Source of the DNA: Dialister sp900541485
Lineage (GTDB): Bacteria; Bacillota; Negativicutes; Veillonellales; Dialisteraceae
Length of the DNA: 64,000 nucleotides
Reading direction: 5' to 3'
NCBI GenBank assembly: GCA_965119665.1
Contig: OZ221974.1
Location: forward strand, 744,001-808,000
Shown here: piece after piece, positions 51,603 through 60,158 of the stretch
Position numbering within the stretch: the first letter of the stretch is position 1
How the letters are laid out: the number at the start of each line of letters is the position of its first letter
Notes under the pieces: generated by a model
Databases searched by the model: none
Seen by the model: the letters and a program-made list of their open reading frames with translations, nothing else
Told to the model about the DNA's origin: nothing
Translations under genes and position numbers: made by a program

Positions 51603-51815
51603 TTATTTTTCAATTCCCAAAAATTCGTAGTCTTTGTCTTCCACCGCTTTTCTGATGGTTTCTTCGTCCACCTCTCCGGCGAGGGAAAGAACGGCTGTCC
51701 CCGTTTCGTGGGATACCTCCGCCTTTTCTACACCCGGAAGGGCTTCCAGTGCTTTTTTGACCGTGTTTTCACAATGTTCGCACATCATACCGCGGATTTT
51801 TACAGTTTCTTTCAT
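51603..51815 (-). CDS. Nested CopZ-like copper chaperone inside copA
   Basis: Within the copA frame, the sequence AGAGGAGGAAAAAGAA directly precedes an ATG at 51815: a full AGGAGG at 8 nt spacing, better than many real starts here. Initiation there gives a 70-residue protein, MKETVKIRGMMCEHCENTVK onward, the size and layout of free CopZ (MxCxxC copper site). So one gene may yield CopA with a tethered HMA domain plus a soluble chaperone. The ribosome site is visible; the use of this start is inferred. Confidence 0.5.
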   Translation of the reverse strand: MKETVKIRGMMCEHCENTVKKALEALPGVEKAEVSHETGTAVLSLAGEVDEETIRKAVEDKDYEFLGIEK

Positions 51816-54149
51816 TTCTTTTTCCTCCTCTGTTTTTACTGTTACTTTTTTATTTTCTTCTGTTTTTTCTGAAATTTCACCGTCTTTTTCATTTTCTCCG
51901 CCTTCTTTATGAACCTTGTATGTATTCAGACGGAGGGCGTTAAGACAGACGGTCACACTGGAGAGTGCCATGGCCCCCGCCGCCATCATGGGGTTAAGGG
52001 AAATTTCAGGAAATACGCCTGCCGCCACGGGAATCAGAATCAGGTTGTACGCAAACGCCCAAAATAAATTTTGACGGACATTTTTCAAAGTGGCACGGCT
52101 GAGACGGATGGCAGCGACCACATCAGAGAGACGGGAATTCATAAGAATGACATCCGCCGCATCTATGGCGACATCCGTTCCGCCGCCCATGGCGATCCCG
52201 ATTTCCGCCCTTGTAAGAGCCGGTGCGTCATTGATACCGTCACCGACCATAGCGGTCTTCCCCTGCTTTTGTAACTCCTCTATAACCTTTTCCTTGTCTC
52301 CCGGAAGTACTTCTGCAATGACACGGTCCGCACCGATGTGATTTCCTACCGCTTGGGCCGTTTTCTCGTTGTCTCCCGTGAGAAGAACGGTTTTCATGCC
52401 CATTTTTTTCAATTCCGCCACGGCCCGAGCGGAGTCTTTCCGAATAGTATCTGCGGTACCGATCATTCCTAAAAGTCTGCCTCCGGTTTCAAAGAAAAGC
52501 GTCGTTTTCCCTTCCGCTTCCCACAAGGACGCCTTTTCTCTGATTTCTAGGGGCAAAGAAAGAAATGTGGAAATATAAGCCTCCGAGCCGCCACGGTAAA
52601 TCTGTTCCCCTATCTTTCCCATGATTCCGTTCCCCGGAAGAATCGTAAACTCTTTCACATCGTGACAGGAAATTTTTCTCTCTTCCGCTTTAGTGACGAC
52701 CGCATGGGCCAGAGGATGCTCCGATTTTCTTTCCAAACTGTACGCCGCGGAAAGAAGTTCTTCTTCACTACAGGGAGAAAACGGAAATATATCCGTCACT
52801 TCCGGCCTGCCCTCTGTTACCGTTCCCGTTTTGTCGAGAACCACCGTTTTTAATTTTCCTGTATTTTCAAGGGCTTCCCCTGTTTTGAAAAGAATCCCCT
52901 GTTTGGCGCCGAGTCCGTTTCCGACCATAATGGCAACGGGTGTGGCCAGTCCCAATGCACAGGGACAGGAAATCACAAGAACGGAAATAGCATGTTCCAA
53001 AGCACGGACCGCCGTCGCCCCGAGAAACAGCCAGACTGCAGCGACAAGAACGGATAAAACGATTACGGCAGGAACAAAAAATGAAGAGACCACATCGGCT
53101 ATACGGGCAACAGGCGCTTTTGAGGCCGCCGCATCACTGACCATTTGCAGAATCTGTGAAAATGTCGTATCTTCACCGACACGGAGAGCTCTTGCTCTTA
53201 TAAATCCCAACCGGTTAATCGTTGCCGCCGCCACCGTATCGCCTTCTTTTTTATCGGACGGAACGGATTCTCCGGTCAGTGCCGACTCATCGACGGTCGT
53301 CACACCTTCAAGAATAACGCCGTCGGCAGGAATGATTTCTCCCGGACGGACGAGAAAAACATCACCTTTCTTCACATCACGGGCATCAATCGTTATGATT
53401 TCACTGCCCCGTTCCACCGTCGCCTGCTTCGGTGCACGGCGGGCAAGGCTTTTCAAAGCATCTGTCGTCCGGCTGCGGGAAAGAGATTCCAAAAGTTTTC
53501 CTACCGTAATAAGGGCAGGAATCATCGCCGCCGACTCGAAATAAAGTGCGCCGTGGTAGAGCGTCTGTACGGGAAGTCCGGTTGAAACCAGCAAGGTCAT
53601 ACGGTACAGCACGTAAAGCGACCATAAAAAGGAAACACCCGACCCGAGAGCGACCAGTGTATCCATATTCGGCGCTTTTTGCCGCAGTGAGCGGTATCCG
53701 GATACAAAGAAATCACGATTGATTCCCATGACGACAAGAGCAAGAAGCATCTGTGTCAGTGCCAGTCCCGTTTCATTTCCTTCAAAAAATGCAGGAAGAG
53801 GCGCGCCGTACATTCCTGCGCCCATCGTGATGTACATGAGAAGGAAAAGAAAGACGGCAGAGAAAATCAATCTTTTTTTAAGTTTCGGTGTTTCCCTGTC
53901 TTCAAATAAATCTTCCTCTGCGGAATTTATATCCTGCCGTTTCTTTTCTTGATTCCGTGCACGGGCCCCGTATCCCGCCATTTCCACGGCTTTGATAATA
54001 TCTCCGTCTTCTGCCGTTCCCTCCACTGTCATGGAATTTGTCAGAAGAGAAACACGGACCTCTTTGACACCCGGAACTTTTTCCACCGCCTTTTCCACAT
54101 GGGAACGGCAGACATCACAAGTCATTCCGGTCACTGTATAACGTTTCAT
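51603..54149 (-). CDS. copA: Copper-exporting P1B-type ATPase with N- and C-terminal HMA domains
   Basis: 848 residues. N-terminal HMA domain with GMTCDVC (Cys11, Cys14); membrane domain with CPC in SCPCALG near residue 392; DKTGTVTEGRP phosphorylation site near 438; SEHPLAHAV near 480; GDGINDAPAL near 655. After the last helices comes a charged linker (about 745-780) and a second HMA domain with GMMCEHC. A C-terminal HMA is unusual, since most CopA proteins have theirs at the N-terminus. The second domain can also be made separately (see nested copZ). 27 nt after csoR; exports Cu+. Confidence 0.95.
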   Translation of the reverse strand: MKRYTVTGMTCDVCRSHVEKAVEKVPGVKEVRVSLLTNSMTVEGTAEDGDIIKAVEMAGYGARARNQEKKRQDINSAEEDLFEDRETPKLKKRLIFSAVFLFLLMYITMGAGMYGAPLPAFFEGNETGLALTQMLLALVVMGINRDFFVSGYRSLRQKAPNMDTLVALGSGVSFLWSLYVLYRMTLLVSTGLPVQTLYHGALYFESAAMIPALITVGKLLESLSRSRTTDALKSLARRAPKQATVERGSEIITIDARDVKKGDVFLVRPGEIIPADGVILEGVTTVDESALTGESVPSDKKEGDTVAAATINRLGFIRARALRVGEDTTFSQILQMVSDAAASKAPVARIADVVSSFFVPAVIVLSVLVAAVWLFLGATAVRALEHAISVLVISCPCALGLATPVAIMVGNGLGAKQGILFKTGEALENTGKLKTVVLDKTGTVTEGRPEVTDIFPFSPCSEEELLSAAYSLERKSEHPLAHAVVTKAEERKISCHDVKEFTILPGNGIMGKIGEQIYRGGSEAYISTFLSLPLEIREKASLWEAEGKTTLFFETGGRLLGMIGTADTIRKDSARAVAELKKMGMKTVLLTGDNEKTAQAVGNHIGADRVIAEVLPGDKEKVIEELQKQGKTAMVGDGINDAPALTRAEIGIAMGGGTDVAIDAADVILMNSRLSDVVAAIRLSRATLKNVRQNLFWAFAYNLILIPVAAGVFPEISLNPMMAAGAMALSSVTVCLNALRLNTYKVHKEGGENEKDGEISEKTEENKKVTVKTEEEKEMKETVKIRGMMCEHCENTVKKALEALPGVEKAEVSHETGTAVLSLAGEVDEETIRKAVEDKDYEFLGIEK

Positions 54150-54176
54150 TCTATCACTCCTGCCATTTATTTCCCG

Positions 54177-54476
54177 TCACTTCATCAATTTTTGGAGCAT
54201 TTTGCAAAGCTCGTCCACCTTTTCTTCTTTTCCCCGGCGGATATCATCAGCCACACAAGAACGGATATGGGATTCCAAAAGCAACTTATTGAAACTGTTC
54301 AGCGCATTCGACACCGCTGAAACCTGCATCAGTATATCGGAGCAATATATATCATTCTCCACCATCTTTTGAATGCCCCTTACCTGTCCTTCTATCGTTC
54401 CCAATCTTTTCAGAAGTACTTTTTTCTCTTCATCTTCCCTTTTCCTGTGAACACAACTTTCATTTGTTTCTCCCAT
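54177..54476 (-). CDS. csoR: CsoR-type copper-sensing repressor
   Basis: 99 residues, all-helical DUF156 fold. Copper ligands Cys45 (YCSDIL), His70 and Cys74 (ESHIRSC) are present, the C-H-C set of true CsoR as opposed to formaldehyde- or nickel-type relatives. First gene of csoR-copA; it likely represses its own promoter through the adjacent GC-rich palindrome. Confidence 0.93.
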   Translation of the reverse strand: MGETNESCVHRKREDEEKKVLLKRLGTIEGQVRGIQKMVENDIYCSDILMQVSAVSNALNSFNKLLLESHIRSCVADDIRRGKEEKVDELCKMLQKLMK

Positions 54477-54504
54477 TTTTATCCCTCCCTTTTCTTTTAT
54501 ACAC

Positions 54505-54529
54505 TACACCCCCGTGGGGTATCTGTCAA
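54505..54529 (-). promoter_or_regulatory. csoR promoter with CsoR operator
   Basis: Minus strand TTGACA (54529-54524) is followed by the palindrome TACCCCACGGGGGTGTA (54521-54505), the G/C-run type bound by CsoR proteins, in the -35/-10 spacer. The -10 is weak (TAGTGT). Binding here would block the polymerase until Cu+ is present. Confidence 0.7.
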
Positions 54530-54638
54530 TGTTCCCGCTTTCCTGTTTTTATATTTCACTCCGTTTTTATATTTCTCTCTGTTTTTTATATTTGCTATCC
54601 TTTTGTATTATATTTTTTATTCAAACAGAAACAAAAAT

Positions 54639-54670
54639 AACCCTCCTTACCTGTATCGGTAAAGAGGGTT
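54639..54670 (-). terminator. Terminator after jag
   Basis: Minus strand AACCCTC-TTTACC-gatac-GGTAA-G-GAGGGTT then ATTTTTGT. Confidence 0.8.
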
Positions 54671-54689
54671 TTCTTGTTTCTTTATTTTT

Positions 54690-55478
54690 TTACGCTTTCG
54701 GGCGGATAACCACGCGGCGGTACGGAGTTTCACCTTCACTGTCTGTCATGACCTCATGATCATGCTGGAGTGCCAGATGAATGATACGCCGTTCGCCTGC
54801 CGGCATCGCTTCCAACTTGACTTCTTCCCCGGTCCGTTTCACCTTGCCGGCAAGACGGTGTGCCAAAGATTCCAAAGTCTGGCGGCGACGTTCTCTGTAT
54901 CCTTCCACATCGATAAGAACGAAATAACGGCGACGGAAGTTTTTCCCTGCTGCCAAATTCGTCAGATACTGGAAAGCATCCAGAGTCTGTCCGTGCTTGC
55001 CGATTAAGATGCCGAGACCTTCCCCGTGGAGATTGAAAAGAATCCGTTCTTCATTCATCATTCTTTCCATCTGCACATCAAGGTTCATACCTTCAAATAC
55101 GGAAGTCAGGAATTTTTTGGCTTCCTCTGCAACGACAGCCTGGTCCTCTGCCACAAACGGCAATTCTTCCGCAAAATGTTTCTTCTTTTCCTGCGGTTCT
55201 TCTTCCGCAGTCTCTTCATTTTCTGCGGTATCGTCATCATTCATTTCAGGTCCGTTTTCGGGATAATCCACGTTTTCAGGCACGTCCTCTTCCGGTGCGC
55301 CCGCTTCCTTGACGGAAATATCCACCACCGCTTCTTTTTTGCGAAGCAGACCGAAAAGTCCGCTTGACGGCTGTTCCACTACATTGACAACGGCTTCCTC
55401 ACGGGAAATACCGAGCTGCTTCAATCCGTCCTCAATAGCAGCCTCTATCGTTTTTGCTGTAATCCTGACTGTTTTCAT
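54690..55478 (-). CDS. jag: Jag/KhpB RNA-binding protein
   Basis: 262 residues. N-terminal Jag domain (about 1-50: TAKTIEAAIEDGLKQLGISR), an acidic linker (about 75-115), a KH domain with GILIGKHGQTLDAFQYL near 155-171, and an R3H domain with a YRERRRQTLESLAHRLA helix. RNA-binding partner of KhpA (also in this window). ATGA overlap with yidC. Confidence 0.95.
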   Translation of the reverse strand: MKTVRITAKTIEAAIEDGLKQLGISREEAVVNVVEQPSSGLFGLLRKKEAVVDISVKEAGAPEEDVPENVDYPENGPEMNDDDTAENEETAEEEPQEKKKHFAEELPFVAEDQAVVAEEAKKFLTSVFEGMNLDVQMERMMNEERILFNLHGEGLGILIGKHGQTLDAFQYLTNLAAGKNFRRRYFVLIDVEGYRERRRQTLESLAHRLAGKVKRTGEEVKLEAMPAGERRIIHLALQHDHEVMTDSEGETPYRRVVIRPKA

Positions 55479-56413
55479 TTTTTTATCCCAGCCTCCCCGG
55501 AATCACTTACGACCTGCTTATCAGCCTGCGCCTCCCCGTTTTCCGCGGAAGCTTTATTTTCTTGAGCATCAGACGGTGTTTTTTCCGCCTGCGGTTTTTT
55601 GACTACTTTTTTTATGACCTTTTTACGGATGACTTTTCTTCTTTTCTTCGGTGTTTCCTCTGCATCGTTCCCGGAACTGCTGACGGTCACCACACCCTTC
55701 TTGGAAGGACCGTTCACGAGCTCTTTTCCCTTTTCTCCGCGGAACATAATAAGCTGCTGGAAGAACTGGTACACATTATTTACAATCCAGTAAATAACAA
55801 GACCGCTCGGGAAATTGAGCGACATCCAGCCGATCATGAGAGGCATCAGGACAAGCATAGTCTTCTGATTGCTCGGTGCATTCTTCGGCGTTGTCTGCCA
55901 AGACACGAGGAATGTCGTCGCTGCTGCCAGTATGGGAAGAAGGAATGTCGTATCTTCCGCCGCCAGACTTTCTATCCAGAGAAAACCTGCATGATTGGGG
56001 TCATAATTAAAGCCCTGTATCGCATAATACATAGCAATCAGGAAAGGCATCTGTATCAGGAGCGGTAAGCACCCTGCCATAGGAGATGCATTATTTTCCT
56101 TATAAAGACGGCCCATCTCCTCACGGAGCTTTGCCGGGTCATTTCTGTATTTCTTCTGTACTTTCTGGATTTCCGGCTGTATTTCCTGCATCGCCTTCAT
56201 CGAGCGGATCTGCTTGATTGCCAGCGGAAGCAGCAAAGTCTTGATAATGACGGTCAAGACAATGATAGCAATTACATAATTGGGAAATCCGATACGGCTG
56301 CTCATTTCATAACAATACTGCAGCCCGACACGCATAAGATCGGCAAGCATACCGACCAAAGTGGATAAGACAGGGATTTGGAAATCCGAGCCGCCTCCGA
56401 AACCAAAATTCAT
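55475..56413 (-). CDS. yidC: Membrane protein insertase YidC (Oxa1 family)
   Basis: 312 residues, short Gram-positive-type YidC without the large periplasmic domain or lipobox. Five helices; conserved KTLLLPLAIKQIRSMKAM near residue 65 (catalytic hydrophilic groove), PMAGCLPLLIQMPFLIAMYY near 112 and FPSGLVIYWIVNNVYQFFQQ near 205. Basic C-terminal tail (KKRRKVIRKKVIKKVVKK) for ribosome binding, then an acidic end. Confidence 0.95.
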   Translation of the reverse strand: MNFGFGGGSDFQIPVLSTLVGMLADLMRVGLQYCYEMSSRIGFPNYVIAIIVLTVIIKTLLLPLAIKQIRSMKAMQEIQPEIQKVQKKYRNDPAKLREEMGRLYKENNASPMAGCLPLLIQMPFLIAMYYAIQGFNYDPNHAGFLWIESLAAEDTTFLLPILAAATTFLVSWQTTPKNAPSNQKTMLVLMPLMIGWMSLNFPSGLVIYWIVNNVYQFFQQLIMFRGEKGKELVNGPSKKGVVTVSSSGNDAEETPKKRRKVIRKKVIKKVVKKPQAEKTPSDAQENKASAENGEAQADKQVVSDSGEAGIKK

Positions 56414-56584
56414 AATTGTAACTCCTTATACGGTCTCTATTTCAACCGCTAAATATATTCCGCCTTCTAAATTTCAAAAACGGAACGAGCCTTTAAAAAT
56501 CTTTCTGAAAGAAATAAGAAAATATCTGGTGGTTCGGCACAATTGGTACATTTCTTATTTCCCGTGCAAAATGAAAAAATAATA

Positions 56585-56612
56585 AAACGGCGCCCTTTTC
56601 CGGAAGCGCCGC
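56585..56612 (-). terminator. Terminator-like hairpin between yidD and yidC
   Basis: Minus strand CGGCGC-ttccggaaaagg-GCGCCG followed by TTTTATT. It may reduce read-through from rpmH-rnpA-yidD into yidC, whose start is 171 nt further on. Confidence 0.6.
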
Positions 56613-56643
56613 ACTGTTTTTATGTGAAAATTCACGGCCCGGC

Positions 56644-56853
56644 TTATGGAACGGGATCATATCCGCCCTTATGAAAAGGGTGACACTTACAAATCCGTTT
56701 CACAGCAAGCCAACCGCCCTTCCATGCTCCATACTTCGAAACCGCTTCCAGAGCATATTCACTGCAGGTCGGTATAAAACGGCAGCACGGCGGTTTCAAG
56801 GGAGACAGATATTTCCTGTAAAACCGGATCATTGCAATCAATACAGACTTCAT
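56644..56853 (-). CDS. yidD: YidD membrane protein insertion efficiency factor
   Basis: 69 residues with the YidD cysteine pattern: IRFYRKYLSPLKPPCCRFIPTCS at about 9-31, then CKCHPFHKGGYDPVP at the end. Amphipathic helix at the N-terminus. Sits between rnpA and yidC as usual. Confidence 0.95.
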   Translation of the reverse strand: MKSVLIAMIRFYRKYLSPLKPPCCRFIPTCSEYALEAVSKYGAWKGGWLAVKRICKCHPFHKGGYDPVP

Positions 56854-56857
56854 TTCA

Positions 56858-57232
56858 TTACTCCATGATTCCGGCTTTCCGCCACAAAGCCAATAAAGCC
56901 TTTTCCGCTTCCCCGTACGTCGCTGTCGTCAAAAATGCGCCGGCAAGCAAAACCACATCATAATGAGGCTTAAGCTCATGCCGGTGAAGGCGGTACACTT
57001 CCTTCATCAGCCGCTTCGCACGATTCCGTGCAAAAGCATGGCCGATACGCTTCGTTGCAACAAAACCGATACGGACAGACTCCTTCGCAGACGGTGTGAC
57101 ATACACCAGTCCCGCGCGGTTGCTGTAACGCTTACCACTGCGATAAATTCGCCGGTAATCTTTATTCTGCCGGATACGGAAATCCCGGTTCAGCGTGTAC
57201 CTCTGAACTTTCTCCGTCAGAGACTCAGGCAC
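56858..57232 (-). CDS. rnpA: Ribonuclease P protein component
   Basis: 124 residues from a GTG at 57232 that overlaps the rpmH end by 8 nt; AAAGG lies 6 nt upstream. Core motif IGHAFARNRAKRLMKEVYRLH (about 82-102) is the RNR signature; IRQNKDYRRIYRSGKRY near 20-36. Binds RNase P RNA for tRNA 5' maturation. Confidence 0.95.
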   Translation of the reverse strand: MPESLTEKVQRYTLNRDFRIRQNKDYRRIYRSGKRYSNRAGLVYVTPSAKESVRIGFVATKRIGHAFARNRAKRLMKEVYRLHRHELKPHYDVVLLAGAFLTTATYGEAEKALLALWRKAGIME

Positions 57233-57362
57233 TTAATACCTTTCTTCCCTTGGCTCTTCTTCTCTTAAGAACGATTCTTCCTGCTTTCGTCTTCATACGT
57301 GCACGGAAACCGTGGGTCTTCTTTCTCCAGTGATTATTAGGCTGGAATGTCATTTTTGCCAT
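57225..57362 (-). CDS. rpmH: 50S ribosomal protein L34
   Basis: 45 residues, MAKMTFQPNNHWRKKTHGFR start; the basic tail (VLKRRRAKGRKVLSA) is typical. AAGGAGGTG ribosome site fixes the ATG at 57362 and excludes the longer frame. In many bacteria dnaA and the origin lie just upstream; here an unrelated permease does. Confidence 0.96.
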   Translation of the reverse strand: MAKMTFQPNNHWRKKTHGFRARMKTKAGRIVLKRRRAKGRKVLSA

Positions 57363-57545
57363 CAGTAAACACCTCCTTACATCCTTGTGCTTTTTCACAC
57401 ACCATAACATGCTAATTATAGCCAAACCGCTTTATGATGTCAAACAATACCATCTCTTGTATTTCCTTTTTCCCCTGCTCATAAATATAGAAAATGCCCC
57501 GGTAAAAAGAAATCCCTCATTCCCGAATTTCCTTGCCCTTCCAAT

Positions 57546-57581
57546 AAAAAAAGATACCTCCCTAAGGAAATATCTTTTTTC
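57546..57581 (-). terminator. Terminator after amino-acid permease gene
   Basis: Minus strand AAAAGATATTTCC-ttag-GGAGGTATCTTTT with a long T run. The same sequence recurs at 59750-59781. Confidence 0.82.
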
Positions 57582-57600
57582 TTTTCATCATATCCGCCTG

Positions 57601-58872
57601 CTACTTCTTGCGGTGAACCAAAAAGTAGAAAGGTAAAGCAACAATCGCCGCACCGAATCCGATGAGCAGCTGCTGGGGCTTTGCCTGTGCCAAAAGCCAG
57701 AAACTTACCAACAAAGCGATGACAGGAATGACCGGTCCGAAAGGAATCTTAAACACCCGCGGTGCATCCGGCATTTTCTTGCGGAAAACCATAATCGAAA
57801 GACAAGTCGGAATATATTGCGAAAAACGGGAAACGACACTGATAGAAGCCAAAAAGGCAAACCCGCCGGTATAACCGATGAGCATAGCCACTATCGTCGA
57901 CACAATGATACACCAGTAAGGAGCACCGAAACGGTTACGCTTTGCCATAAAAGCAGGAAGCATATGCTGCTCTGCCAAAGCCAGACCGCTGTGAGGCGTA
58001 ATAAAAGAAGAAGCGATACATAAAGCACCGATAGAAATCAAAGTACCTGCTGCCACGATTGTCGTGCCGAAAGCACCGGCAATCCGTGTAAATGCTGCCT
58101 GTACAGGTGCCGTTGTGTCAGCAAGTTCATACCCCATGATACCGATAGCGCAGGCGAGGAGCAAAATATAAATCGCCGATACCGTAAAAATAGTAATCAA
58201 AGTAGCCTTCGGCAGATTCTTTTGCGGATTTTCCATTTCTGCTGCCGCAACAGCCAAAGACTCAAACCCGGTAAAAGCAAAGAACAACATGACCGCAGCG
58301 GCACCGAAACTTCCCGGCGTATAAACACCGTTCGGAACAAGCGGCGTGAAATTAACAGGCTCGATATAAAAAATACCCATTCCGATAAACAAAATAAAAG
58401 GTAATATTTTTGCAATCGTTGCCAAATTCTGAATCACTTCATACAACTTGATACCCAGTAAATTTATAACCGCCAGCACAATAAAAATGACACTGATAAT
58501 TATATTTTTCATCATAACCGTATTAAGTGACGGTATCAGTCCCCCTAAGGCCGTAGCAAACCCGACAGACATAGTGGAAAACGCAATGATACGCGTTGCC
58601 CAGGACAAAAACCCTACCTCATACCCGATGAAATCGCCAAAAGCCTCTTTGGCATAAATATAAGCACCGCCGTTTTCCTTAAATAATCCGCTGGCTTCGG
58701 CAAAACAAAAAGTAATTGCCAGTACCAAAAGCATATCAAAAAGCATGACCAAAAGACTGGCCGGTCCGATAATCGCCATCGCCTTATTCGGCAAAAGGAA
58801 AATCCCCGACCCGATAATACCGTTGATACCCAGTAAAACAATACTCCAAAACCCTAACTTTTTCGACTCCAT
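57601..58872 (-). CDS. APC-superfamily amino-acid permease
   Basis: 423 residues, 12 helices. Helix 1 motif GINGIIGSGIFLLPN (residues 15-29) is the substrate-backbone binding loop of APC transporters; FTGFESLAVAAAEMENPQKN near 203 is the helix 6 region. Together with the upstream gamma-glutamyl amidohydrolase (22 nt away) it suggests uptake of an amino acid, polyamine or gamma-glutamyl compound. Confidence 0.93.
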   Translation of the reverse strand: MESKKLGFWSIVLLGINGIIGSGIFLLPNKAMAIIGPASLLVMLFDMLLVLAITFCFAEASGLFKENGGAYIYAKEAFGDFIGYEVGFLSWATRIIAFSTMSVGFATALGGLIPSLNTVMMKNIIISVIFIVLAVINLLGIKLYEVIQNLATIAKILPFILFIGMGIFYIEPVNFTPLVPNGVYTPGSFGAAAVMLFFAFTGFESLAVAAAEMENPQKNLPKATLITIFTVSAIYILLLACAIGIMGYELADTTAPVQAAFTRIAGAFGTTIVAAGTLISIGALCIASSFITPHSGLALAEQHMLPAFMAKRNRFGAPYWCIIVSTIVAMLIGYTGGFAFLASISVVSRFSQYIPTCLSIMVFRKKMPDAPRVFKIPFGPVIPVIALLVSFWLLAQAKPQQLLIGFGAAIVALPFYFLVHRKK

Positions 58873-58893
58873 ACGTATGCCTCCTCACACAGC

Positions 58894-59628
58894 CTATTTC
58901 ACAGACGCTGCTACACGTGCCAGGAAATCCTCAAACAGACGGCGCATTTCCGGATGCTCCTGCCACATATTTTCCGGATGCCACTGGACAGCCACAATCT
59001 GATTATCCTTGACAGACTCGATACACTCTACCACACCGTCAGGAGCCGTAGCCGTGACCTTCAGCCCTTCGCCGAGCTTTTTGATCCCCTGATGATGACG
59101 GGAATTCACATACGCTTTAGCGCCCAAAGACTTATACAACTCACTGCCTTCCTCAATCGTGATATTATGCGTCGGATACGAACCGTTTGCTCCCTGGGAA
59201 TGACGAATAAACGCATCGGGATTTTCTGACGGTAAATCCTGATATACATTGCCGCCCATCACAATATTAATCAACTGGCAGCCGCGGCAAATCCCGAAAA
59301 TAGGCTTCCCCGCCTTATAAAACGCCTCAAACATTTCCTTTTCGAACACATCCCGCTTATAATTCGTCATCCCGATTTTCCAACGAGGCTCTTCCCCGCA
59401 AAAAGTCGGATCCATATCCGGTCCGCCGGGAATCACCAATGCATCAAATAACTCTACATAATCCTCTCCCTTGGCGCCGGGCACATCAGGCAAAACGATA
59501 GGCAAAGCCCCGAGATCACTGATGACATCCACAAGCCCGCGTGCCGTAAAAGGAGCACGCACAAGATTCGTAATTTCACTGGCAAACGGATACGTGTCAG
59601 CCGTAATAGCAATACGCAACTTAGACAT
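58894..59628 (-). CDS. PuuD-like gamma-glutamyl hydrolase (class I GATase fold)
   Basis: 244 residues from MSKLRIAITADTYPF (ATG at 59628, GGAGG upstream; the frame is open four codons further). Nucleophile Cys in GICRGCQLINIVMGG near residue 112, and catalytic His/Glu in VQWHPENMWQ near 220. Hydrolyses gamma-glutamyl amides, such as gamma-glutamyl-GABA, in relatives. Transcribed just before the permease. Confidence 0.92.
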   Translation of the reverse strand: MSKLRIAITADTYPFASEITNLVRAPFTARGLVDVISDLGALPIVLPDVPGAKGEDYVELFDALVIPGGPDMDPTFCGEEPRWKIGMTNYKRDVFEKEMFEAFYKAGKPIFGICRGCQLINIVMGGNVYQDLPSENPDAFIRHSQGANGSYPTHNITIEEGSELYKSLGAKAYVNSRHHQGIKKLGEGLKVTATAPDGVVECIESVKDNQIVAVQWHPENMWQEHPEMRRLFEDFLARVAASVK

Positions 59629-59749
59629 TCCAACCTCCATAAAAAACCTTCGGATATAAATATATATTTTAATATTGTACTATTTTCATTTATCTTTGGC
59701 AATGCAAAAAAATTCTTTCCGGTTTCTAAAAAACACTGACTTCATCAAA

Positions 59750-59781
59750 TAAAAAAAGATACCTCCCTAAGGAAATATCTT
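59750..59781 (-). terminator. Terminator after DUF4298 gene
   Basis: Nearly identical in sequence to the terminator at 57546, about 2.2 kb away. Confidence 0.8.
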
Positions 59782-59797
59782 TTCACTTTTTCTATTC

Positions 59798-60103
59798 TCA
59801 ATGCTCGCGAATCACCTTCACGGCAAACTCAATCATCCGCAACGCCATCTCAAAATTTTCACCGATCAAATCAAAAACAGCGTCCTCAGAAAAAACGGCA
59901 GCAACCCCCTCCTCAGGAATCTCCCCCGCCTCATAACGCTCCAAATCCTGCATATACTCGGCACTCCCGTAGTAATCACTCAACTTCGCATACTGCTTCT
60001 GATGCTCCTCAAACTCAGAAAGCGCCTTGTCCATCCGTTCCAGTACAGCCGCATGCTCCCCTAAAATTTTCTCCATCTCTTGAATTTCTTTATAGTCCAT
60101 CAT
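59798..60103 (-). CDS. DUF4298 family protein
   Basis: 101 residues, acidic and helical. EIQEMEKILGEHAAVLERMD at the N-terminus, LSDYYGSAEYMQDLERYEAG near 41-60 and SEDAVFDLIGEN near 71-82 match the small DUF4298 family; function unknown. GGAGTAC before the ATG. Stand-alone gene. Confidence 0.8.
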   Translation of the reverse strand: MMDYKEIQEMEKILGEHAAVLERMDKALSEFEEHQKQYAKLSDYYGSAEYMQDLERYEAGEIPEEGVAAVFSEDAVFDLIGENFEMALRMIEFAVKVIREH

Positions 60104-60158
60104 GTACTCCTATAAATTATTTGATTAATAAAGTTTAAATTGTACCATGATTTACACT

